Shown here: piece by piece, positions 56,397 to 64,000 of the stretch | Layout of the letters: each line of letters starts with the position of its first letter | Position numbering within the stretch: position 1 is the first letter of the stretch | Source: Taudactylus pleione | Lineage: Eukaryota; Chordata; Amphibia; Anura; Myobatrachidae | DNA length: 64,000 nt | Assembly: GCA_031769625.1 (NCBI GenBank) | Contig: JAUIMM010000686.1 | Location: 3,866,001 to 3,930,000, forward strand | Direction of reading: 5' to 3' | The notes under the pieces: model-generated | Told to the model about the DNA's origin: nothing | The model's database searches: none | The model's input: the letters and a program-made list of their open reading frames with translations, nothing else | Position numbers and translations under genes: made by a program

Positions 56397-57463
56397 CCTA
56401 CAAATCCTCAGTATAGTGATTATGCAATCAGCATATAAGGCAAATAAAAGTATTTGGTAGCCAAAGCCTAACGTTAATGTTTCTATACTGTAATATTAAT
56501 TGTTCACTTAAAGGAAGCTTTATGACAGGTTCTTACTATAAATATTGATGACCATATTTAATAAGCCTCCAAATTTCACTTTACATTAATGAGTTCTTAG
56601 AAATCTGTCGAAGGGCTTTATATAAAGTAGAAGCCATGGGTGCCTAAAGTATGAATTGATGTTTGAATTTTTTACTAGTGTTAATTATTTCTTGTCATAA
56701 GTCTGACAGTTTCAGGTTTTTCTTCCCACTTTTTTGTTTGTTTTTTTTTTTTTTTACACAACTGCCTGTAAATTGTTGTCCCTTTAATCGTCATTATACT
56801 CATTTCATTTTTTTTGTATTATGAAATATGTACCCCTGTAGTAAAAATGCAGGTCAGTTTACCCCAAAATATTTCAGATTATTCACTTATTACTATTGGA
56901 TGTGCATGATTTATTTTAAGCTTTGGTATTTGGCAAACAATATATATCAGACAAAATAGGTATATAGCTGGCACTGAATCACCATCCTTGCAGTCATTGA
57001 AATTTCATACTGTATAATACAAGGGTTAATCTGGGAACAGCTGTAGCTGCCATTCAAAGTTGTGTAATAAAAGTGGTTTGTAATGTATACAGTGCATGGT
57101 TTGCAATGAGCTTTTATACGCAGTACTTTTAACATAAATTAATGATTTGTTACCTGGATTTCAGGTTACCATTGTTACTATTTGTTTCTCTCTGAATCAC
57201 TTCCCCATCCTCACAATTTTGTAGCATTCTTCTGCCCCATTTGTCCTTATTTTATTTTCTTGAATAACAAGTTTGGATTGGAAACCGTTTTAAATTACAA
57301 AATTTCCTGATTTAATCTAACTAATCTTAACTGGCTAACATTTTTTTCCAAAAACCGCTTAGAAATTGATTTTTTTTTTATTATTATTGAATTTGGTCAA
57401 GAATATTTAACACTTATCCAACACAGTTTTATAAAGAGAAAAAAAATAATAAAAAAATAATTA

Positions 57464-57494
<31 letters not shown>

Positions 57495-57576
57495 TAATTT
57501 TTAAACACAATTTACCATGAAAATTGCAATTTTTATGATATATTAGCCATGCACTTGAACTTTAAACTATTTAACA
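56397..57576. other. Unrecognised AT-rich stretch with simple repeats
   Basis: A poly-A/AT-rich run with (TA)n occupies about 57437-57496 and a poly-T run 56740-56756. No gene was seen. Confidence 0.45.
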
Positions 57577-57860
57577 ATTCTGAATTGGTCTGTACCGTAT
57601 CAATATTCTTTATCGATATTGGTTAACCATAATTAAAGGATTCATGGAACCATTGATACTAATTTTGATTCTCACAAAAAAAAAATTTTCATTGATATAT
57701 GGTAAAATCCTTTGCAGCCATTCCGAATCAGCGGTACTGTATCAATATTCTTGATCGATAAGAGTTCACCATAATCAAAGGATTCATAGAACTATCGATA
57801 CTAATATTAATTCTCAAAAAAAAAAATGTTTTCATTGATATGTTGGAAAATCCTCTGCAG
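57577..57860. repeat. Two tandem copies of a 142-bp unit
   Basis: Each unit contains GTATCAATATTCTT.ATCGAT, CACCATAAT.AAAGGATTCAT, TTTTCATTGATAT and GCAGCCAT. CAATATTCTT recurs at 57601 and 57743, so the spacing is 142. Divergence of roughly a tenth by eye shows the duplication is not recent. Confidence 0.82.
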
Positions 57861-58514
57861 CCATGCACTGTGACTGGGGGCATCAAGTGCTGTATTTACA
57901 GTACTCCCTCTGTGAACCCATGGCTCCTCCCCTAGTAGCTAGCCCAGCAGGCGTGCATACGTTACACAAAATGTGATAGACTCCTCCAAAATGCCAGGAA
58001 AGTAGCTCGCAGGGACAGTGGTTTTTCGCTACCGCTGTACCTACGGACACACTTTAGTACATAGCAGGGATATTTTAATTCAAAATGTAAATATTTGCTG
58101 CGATACAGAGTGCTAATAATCGTGGAAGTTCCACAATTATTAATATATAGGCCCCTTTATCTTGCAAGTGGTGCAGACATATGACACTACTTGGTGGTGG
58201 GATATATACTCTCTCCTCTTGCAGTATGGCAATCAGGTGTGGACTCTCCTCCCACATTACTGTAAAAGCACTGCTGCTGCCCTCTACATACAGAATGGAT
58301 TGGATCCTTGGAGAAGCATTAAAATCTGTTTAATATTATAATAATAGATAAACCTGTGTTTGATCAGGCAATAGGTATGTAGTGATGGCATATCCTGACT
58401 GACTGAATGGAGGCAGGTCTGAACAATCAGGTATCGCCTTCAACACAAACATATTTGGATATGTTTTACCATGGTTCATGGTTCTGGTCATTTCACATCT
58501 TACATAGAAAGGAC
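57861..58514. other. Unrecognised stretch
   Basis: No gene or named repeat was found. Confidence 0.4.
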
Positions 58515-58522
58515 ACTATACC

Positions 58523-58804
58523 CAGGGCTGGATTAAGAACCATTGGTGCTGAAAATGACCTATTATGGCCTACTATGATAAGCTACACTATAAGCCTCAA
58601 AGTCTCTCTAAAAAAAAGTAAATGTAGAAAAAATGCAAACTGTTATGAGGAAAATAGAAATACAAATTGAATACTAATGATTTATGGCCAACTGTGTGGC
58701 CAGCTGGGTGGCTGGTCACCATCATGCTGTCATAATGATGGGCCTATTTTTATGTGGAGGCCTGGAGCTTGTGGTCCCATCTGCCTCATTGTATTCTGGC
58801 TCTG
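58523..58804. mobile_element. 282-bp hAT MITE (CAGGGCTGGATTAAG family)
   Basis: The left end CAGGGCTGGATTAAGAACC and the right end TGTATTCTGGCTCTG are eroded inverted repeats. Flanks ACTATACC (58515-58522) and ACTAGACC (58805-58812) match at 7 of 8. Confidence 0.8.
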
Positions 58805-58812
58805 ACTAGACC

Positions 58813-59228
58813 TACACAGCATGACATCATCATATAATGCTTCATCTTCATGGAACCTCTGAAATCACAGTATTATAGCCTGGGTGGTATACAACTATTA
58901 CAGCCTGAGGCACTTTGTGCAGAGACTATACTGTACCTGTTGGTAAGTAACAGTTTCATTTCTAAAGGTAGATTATAAAAAAGTATTTTATTATGCATAA
59001 ATAGAATACTTTAACTGCCCAAATGTAGGCATCATTGTAAGTCAGTTTTATTACTTTATTACTGTATGTCATTGAATAAATATTTTATGTCTGAAAATCA
59101 GGGACACTGGGTAACTATGCTATCATAATCTACATTTCCTCTATGCCAACTGATGTCAGTTTATATTTTACCTTTGTAACTACAGAGTTGCACTTAGCAT
59201 GATATCCTCTATCTAGCTGTTCTATAGG
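58813..59228. other. Unrecognised stretch
   Basis: No gene or named repeat was found. Confidence 0.4.
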
Positions 59229-59731
59229 ATTCAGTATGATGCGGCCGGCGGTTCAAAACCCGACAGCGTGAGCCCGGCAGGGGTGAAACTCCAGATCATC
59301 CTAAGGTAAGTATTTGCTAACCTAATTTTACCCCCTAACCCTCCCTTAGGGGTGCCTAACCCTAATCCCCCCTCTAAGTGCCTGAACCTAAAACCCCCTT
59401 CCCCGCCGCCTAAACCTAAGTCCCCGGGGGGTTGCCTAACCATAACCTCCCCAGGGGGTGCCTAGTCCTAACCCTCCCTTCCCCTAGCTTAAACCTAACC
59501 TCCCGGGGGGTGCCTGACCCTTACTCCCCCCAAGGAATCCTAAACCTAACCCACCCCCGCGGCTGTCCGCGCCCGGCTTCCCTTCGATCGGTAAGCCGCG
59601 TGTTCGGCTCCCGGCATAGGGAAAGTGACAAGCATCGGGATTTCGATGCCTGTCATTTAACCCTTGCCGGGATTAGACAGTCGGGAAGCCGGCGGTCGGG
59701 ATTCCATCCATCGGCTTCCCGACTGCTTCCC
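59229..59731. mobile_element. Element with telomere-like CCCTAA repeats, copy 3
   Basis: Begins ATTCAGTATGATGCGGCCGGCGGTTC and ends near CGGCTTCCCGACTGCTTCCCG. The core (59315-59555) has CCTAACCCTAATCCCC and CCTAAACCTAAGTCCCC variants. Flanks GTTCTATAG and GTTGTGTAT are only partly alike. It directly abuts a CATACTTGCC hAT element, as copy 2 does. Confidence 0.78.
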
Positions 59732-59740
59732 GTTGTGTAT

Positions 59741-60138
59741 CATACTTGCCAACTAGTATCAGGGAGACTCCCTGAAATAGTAGCAATATCCCTGATTCCC
59801 TGAAGAGTCCAGCAATCTCCCTGATTGCACCTTTCCCCATTATGAAGCTGATATATGAAAAACCACAGAGATGTATACATTCAAATTGGATCATTAGTAT
59901 CATTTCCCTACAATGGTTATAAGGCACAGTGATCCCTATGCATTTTCTGAAAAATATCAGTGTGTTTTCATCAACAAGTAGATCTTACTAACTGGTTTTG
60001 GGCTCTTTTACATTTGGATGTAAATCAGTTCTATGACTGGCCTCTCAGATGTAGCAGTACAGTCCACTTTACTGCCGCGCTCATAGGTGTTGCTTCCACA
60101 ATCTCTCTGAAATGCTTTTTCAAAAGTAGGCAAGTATG
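59741..60138. mobile_element. 398-bp hAT element (CATACTTGCC family)
   Basis: Ends CATACTTGCC and GGCAAGTATG. Its sequence is the reverse complement of 43722-44133 over most of its length (for example AACCAATGTAGGGAAAT in that copy and its inverse here). Flanks TTGTGTAT and GTGTGTAG match at 6 of 8. Confidence 0.82.
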
Positions 60139-60146
60139 GTGTGTAG

Positions 60147-61140
60147 GTAAATGAATGCTGGGGAGTGAAAAAAGAGGAATAATCAGATGTAGTTGGCTAT
60201 ATTGCTGTTATCTAGTTCTCCACTTAAATTGAGCATTCTGGTTACTTTGTATTCATAATGTAGATGATTTATGCAAAGCATAGAGTAAGGGTTGTAACTA
60301 TTGTGCATAGATGATGGCCTGGTTCCCTTTGAAAATCTAACAGGGTAACTTTGAAGTCATGCATGACATGTAATGTCCTCAGGTAATGACAGACACTCCA
60401 TACTTCAGGCTAGTGGCTATATTGACACATCTCTGTCATGGCTAATAACAAATGGTGGCAGGGTATGTCCACTTCACTTTCCCATTCTCCATACTACTGT
60501 TCCTGTACAGTCATAACTATTTTAAAACACTTACACTATTTGATTTGAAAGGAGACTTGGCATATCAGAGAGAATAATCTAATTACTATCAAGTCAGTTC
60601 AGCAGCTCCTTTTGTGTCCCGTGATTAAATAAGTGGGGAAATGGCTTGAAAATTAGGTGCTAGAACGACCCAATTACATTCTGTAGCTTTTTGTATTCAA
60701 TTTCATAAACAATTTTGCTCTTCGCTGGTTAATCAGTGAATGCCTTTTTCCCTGTTTGAAAAGCACTTTTGAAATTATAATGCAATTAAATTGTGTGTGG
60801 ATGTTCTGGCACAGCAAGTGTGAAAGCTGAGGGGTTGGCAGGCCGCCATGTTGTACCTTGACAGTAATGAGTTCCTGAGCTGCCAGCTTGCAAGTGTCAT
60901 TCATAATATTGTCCATGCTGGGTTACTGTAAAGTTCAGGAATATTAACCTATCCCAAGCTAACAAAACATACAACATGCTGCCCATGTGCCTTTATCAAT
61001 TCAAGCTCTGGTTAGTTAAAATAAACACGAGGACACACTCGATACTGTATGTACATATGTGCACACATATGATGTGAACACTAATACACAAAGCACACGT
61101 TTTTGCACCATTTATATTAATTATATGTTGTCACCAAACA
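60147..61140. other. Unrecognised stretch
   Basis: No gene or named repeat was found before the second DIRS element. Confidence 0.4.
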
Positions 61141-61260
61141 TATTTTCTACTTCAGGGTCCATAGGGTATCCACAGGATACCTTGGGGTATAGGTGTGACG
61201 TCAGTCGCAGGGCACCAAAGAGTTAAGCTTTCAGCCTCCCAGGATGCACTAGGTCCCCCT
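61141..61260 (+). repeat. Left terminal repeat of the second DIRS element
   Basis: CAGGGTCCATAGGGTATCC, GGATACCTTGGGGTATAGG and CACCAAAGAGTTAAGCTTTCAGCCTCC are shared with 45980-46100. The exact outer edge is uncertain, because DIRS elements do not make a long target duplication. Confidence 0.7.
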
Positions 61261-62233
61261 CCTATACCCCGCCCCCGGGCCAAGGCACCCCAGTTTAGTT
61301 TGGTGCCCGGCCGGAGTCGGGTGCACCTGTTGGAGTGGGGGCTAGAAGAGCCCCTGAAGCTTATTCTTCATGCAGCTGTGGCTGCACATCTGGATGAACA
61401 GCATGGACAGTCAGTCCTGACGTCCATGCTGTCTTCCCTACACCCCGCCGGTACCAGAACGCCGGTACTGATCCGGGGATGCTGGTGGGCGTCTGGGGTC
61501 ACAGCTAGCGGTGACCCCAGATGCTCCGGACCATGGCCGGATTCAAGGGGGACAGAGGTAAGCAGCGGGGTCCCGCGGTGGGTCCCCGCTGATCACATGG
61601 TCCTAAGTCCCCAGGCAGGGGGCTCCCTGGGGACTGGCTGCAGCGTGGAGCCAGGCGACCAACCTGCGCTTCCACTACCCCCTGGGACAGCGGACCGCAG
61701 CAGAGCGGTAGCGCTGCGGCGTCCCAGGGGTTAAATGCATGCCAGGGGAGCGCGCCTTCCCTGTCTCACAGCCGGCGCCTCCCCCGCTGCACACAGCCCT
61801 CTCTGCATGCTGCCGACTGGTCCTGTGGCAGCGCTCCTCCCCCAGGCCAGCCTCCTCTCTGCTCCTCGGCGGCCATCTTCTCCAGAACGCATGGTGAACG
61901 CTGCTGGAAGCGCTGGACGGAAGCATCGTGGTCTGGGTCCCCCCGCATACCTCTCCTCCGCTGTGGTCAGGTCTGTGTATGCAGCGCTGTGTCCTACCAG
62001 GCCCTGTGTCTGTGTAGTTGAGTGATCAGCGCTGTTAGTGCAGGAATTGTTATTTTTCTGCATTGTATGTGACTGTGCTAGCGCTGCTGCCTGTAATCTT
62101 TTCTTCTCTAAACTGTCAGCTTTATTACTGTCCCTGTTCTTTCTGCTAAAGCCCTTGCGGTGCGGTGCTGCAGGGTGGTCTCTCGCCTATTTAATACTTA
62201 ATTGGTGAGAGAGGTCACATACGTGGTGCCATC

Positions 62234-63694
62234 ATGTCTGAAAGTGATTTTCCCCTCCGGCTACAGTGTACCACGTGCAAAGTACCGTTAGCGGAGGGGG
62301 AGGGTAGCGCGGAGGGCCTTTGCCGGCAGTGTTTGTCCATGGCGCGGCCTATTACGGTTACAGCACCGGTACAGGAGCCGCCCTGGGCTTGTTTCGCTCA
62401 GGCGTTAACAGCTTTAGTGGGCCAGTTAGCTCCGCAGCCCGCGTTTACTCCGATGGGTTTGTCCCAGCAGTCTGTGGTGTCATCACCCATGCAGGGGTTC
62501 CCACGACAATTGGTGGTACCCCACAGTCTCCCTATTTCCCCGCTCCCGGGTTCTCAGGAGCCAGCGTGGGTTAACTCCCTGACGAGTTCTGTACAGCACT
62601 TGTCGGATGTGTTGCAAGGGGAGTCTGTGATGCGGTCTCATAAAAGGCCGGTGGCGTCTCTGTCCGCTCCTTATGAGGATGACGAAGGGACGTCTGATGA
62701 TGGGGAGATTCTAGATCCTTACGATCAGGAACCTCTCCATACTAAGGACGCTGATGCTAAGTCCAAAGTATATATTCCTGGACTTATTCGGGCGGTCCGC
62801 ACAGCCTTGGTGATTGAGGACGAAGTTCCCCCAGCGGCTAAATCTAAGTATGCCTTTTTCAAAGATGTGAAGGGCGATGCCACAGTCTTTCCTCTTTCGG
62901 GTCAGTTGGTGGACCATTTAGAGGAGGCGTGGAAACAACCTGGCAAAAGATACCAGCCGCAGAGACGCCTGGCGGTGGCTTATCCGTTCGCGGATAATTA
63001 TTTTGCGAAGTGGGAATCCCCTCCACAGGTGGATTCTCACGTGACCCGTCTTGTCCGTAGTGCCACATTGCCGATGCCATCCATGTCCTCCCTTAAGGAT
63101 GCTACGGACCGCAAGGTAGAAATCTGCCTGAAGTCCGCTTATTCCCTTGCAGGGGGGGCAGCACGGCCAGCTATGGCCATTTGCTGGGTTGCCAGAGCGA
63201 TGGAGCGCTGGGCGGATTCATTAGAGGCTTCTTTTGAATCCGACTGTCCGGCCGATCAGGCGGAGTTGATTGGCAATCTCCGTGATTCGGCCACCTACAT
63301 CAACGAGGCGGCTCTAGACATTAGTACTCTGGTGTCTAGAATTTCTTCAGCAGCGGTAGCTGCTCGTCGCACCTTGTGGCTGCGATCCTGGAAGGCGGAC
63401 GCAGATTCCAAGAAAGGTCTGGAAGCGTTGCCGTTTACCGGAGAAGTTCTCTTCGGTCCGGATCTGGATAAGATTGTGGCCACGCTGGCGGCAGCCAAAT
63501 CTGCCTGTCTCCCGTCGGCCGCTGCTCCTTCTGGTTCGGGACCATCGTCCTTTCGGTCATCTAGGGCCCAGGGCAGGCCCAAACCACAGTCGTTTCCTCG
63601 ACAGGCTGGCCCTAAGAAATCGGTCAAGCCCCGGAAGCAGGCATGGAGTACCAGACGTCCGGCCCCCAAGCCAGATGGCAAGCCTGCGGCCTGA
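62234..63694 (+). CDS. DIRS Gag-like protein, intact, 486 codons
   Basis: This is the only long frame in the window that looks intact and functional. In DIRS elements this first frame encodes the presumed structural (Gag) protein that packages the RNA; its biochemistry is poorly known. Visible features: an N-terminal zinc-ribbon-like pair C12-x2-C15 and C30-x2-C33; a Pro-rich linker; an acidic patch YEDDEGTSDDGEILD; conserved blocks shared with the decayed gag at 48784, such as VIEDEVPPAAKSK, HVTRLVRSATLPMPS and PFTGEVLFGPDLDKI; and a basic Ser/Arg/Lys/Pro tail of about 55 residues that could bind nucleic acid. The start Met follows GTGCCATC; an earlier start in frame was not seen. The stop TGA lies 17 bases inside pol, which begins in the +1 frame. 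Confidence 0.85.
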   Translation: MSESDFPLRLQCTTCKVPLAEGEGSAEGLCRQCLSMARPITVTAPVQEPPWACFAQALTALVGQLAPQPAFTPMGLSQQSVVSSPMQGFPRQLVVPHSLPISPLPGSQEPAWVNSLTSSVQHLSDVLQGESVMRSHKRPVASLSAPYEDDEGTSDDGEILDPYDQEPLHTKDADAKSKVYIPGLIRAVRTALVIEDEVPPAAKSKYAFFKDVKGDATVFPLSGQLVDHLEEAWKQPGKRYQPQRRLAVAYPFADNYFAKWESPPQVDSHVTRLVRSATLPMPSMSSLKDATDRKVEICLKSAYSLAGGAARPAMAICWVARAMERWADSLEASFESDCPADQAELIGNLRDSATYINEAALDISTLVSRISSAAVAARRTLWLRSWKADADSKKGLEALPFTGEVLFGPDLDKIVATLAAAKSACLPSAAAPSGSGPSSFRSSRAQGRPKPQSFPRQAGPKKSVKPRKQAWSTRRPAPKPDGKPAA

Positions 63695-64000
63695 CGGTCC
63701 GGGCCTCCCTTTGGGGGATCCCAGGGTGGGAGGCCGCCTGCTACAGTTCGCCCAGTGTTGGTCGACCACTACGACAGACACTTGGGTTCTGGAGGTGGTT
63801 TCCCACGGATACGCCCTCTCCTTCCGGCACAGACCCCCGGCTCGCTTCTTCACCACGGGTCTCCCATCAGACCGGAACAAGGCTACGGAGCTGCGGAAGG
63901 TATTGCACACTATGCTCCAGGCTGGAGTTATAGTGGCGGTTCCATTCTCCCAGAGGGGCCAGGGTTTCTATTCAAATCTATTTTTGGTACAGAAACCCAA
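63675..64000 (+). CDS. DIRS pol, N-terminal part (reverse transcriptase start), runs off the window
   Basis: An ATG at 63675 opens a frame, +1 relative to gag, that stays open to the window end, at least 108 codons. It overlaps gag by 20 bases. Landmarks are VGGRLLQFAQCWSTTTTD, then LRKVLHTMLQAGVIVAVPFS and GQGFYSNLFLVQKP. These match the first reverse-transcriptase blocks of the decayed pol at 50099 (GGQLLQFSQAWYQTTTD and GKGYYSNLFLIQKP). Translation may begin by re-initiation after the gag stop; that is inferred from the overlap. The catalytic residues lie beyond the window. Confidence 0.85.
   Translation, partial: MASLRPDGPGLPLGDPRVGGRLLQFAQCWSTTTTDTWVLEVVSHGYALSFRHRPPARFFTTGLPSDRNKATELRKVLHTMLQAGVIVAVPFSQRGQGFYSNLFLVQKP

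Larger units (their letters stand above)
61141..64000 (+). mobile_element. DIRS-type retrotransposon, 5' part, well preserved, cut by window end
   Basis: The left end CTACTTCAGGGTCCATAGGGTATCC (61150) matches the left end of the decayed copy at 45980. A GC-rich leader of about 1.1 kb precedes an intact gag (62234-63694) and an overlapping pol start (63675 onward). The GC content is visibly higher than in the surrounding DNA. Reverse transcriptase, RNase H, methyltransferase and recombinase would lie beyond 64000. The absence of stops so far suggests a young copy. Confidence 0.88.

Noticed and set aside
61195..61734. 179-codon plus-strand frame and overlapping frames before the DIRS gag
   Set aside because: GC-rich DIRS leader; frames lack conserved blocks and have no counterpart in the decayed copy.
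1..64000. CRISPR array or bacterial operon
   Set aside because: No regularly spaced direct repeats with unique spacers and no bacterial gene organisation were seen; the content is vertebrate transposons.

Overview
The window looks like nuclear DNA from a large, repeat-rich vertebrate genome, most likely a frog. The evidence is the company of mobile elements: DIRS tyrosine-recombinase retrotransposons, a Gmr1-type Gypsy element, L2/CR1-like and L1-like LINE remains, Tc1 relics, and many short hAT, PIF/Harbinger-like and Tigger-like non-autonomous elements. Species assignment is inference. I found no host protein-coding exon that I could support, no tRNA gene and no CRISPR. Most open reading frames are chance frames in AT-rich or (TG)n sequence.

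Layout. 1-3008: mostly unrecognised AT-rich DNA with one 137-bp Harbinger-like MITE. 3009-9155: a composite with two crossed pairs of terminal inverted repeats, a (TG)n-rich tract and, inside it, a Gypsy LTR retrotransposon at 4051-8098 on the minus strand. That element has integrase before reverse transcriptase (Gmr1 order) and a capsid resembling the SCAN domain. 9156-20600: scattered hAT, Harbinger and Tigger MITEs, one Tc1 fragment and a LINE 3' end in otherwise unrecognised DNA. 20587-21780: an L1-like LINE fragment whose two halves lie on opposite strands. 22267-32746: more MITEs. 33190-37500: an L2/CR1-like LINE broken by three successive insertions, some with insertions of their own. 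37637-44690: MITEs, a 752-bp retroposon-like insertion with a 14-bp target duplication and 84-bp inverted arms, a Tc1 transposase relic split by a MITE, and a hAT element containing a second element with telomere-like repeats. 45950-53310: a decayed DIRS element interrupted by a hAT element full of minisatellites. 54688-54787: an antisense piece of 28S rRNA. 55754-60138: more nested hAT and Harbinger elements. 61141-64000: the 5' part of a second, much better preserved DIRS element, with an intact 486-codon gag and the start of pol running off the window.

Together the parts read as a transposon graveyard with datable nesting: target-site duplications show who inserted into whom. The only reading frame that looks potentially functional is the DIRS gag at 62234-63694, with its overlapping pol. 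The most informative single object is the Gmr1-type Gypsy element, because its capsid matches the family proposed as the ancestor of vertebrate SCAN domains. Family assignments were made by eye from motifs, terminal repeats and target-site duplications, without a database search.
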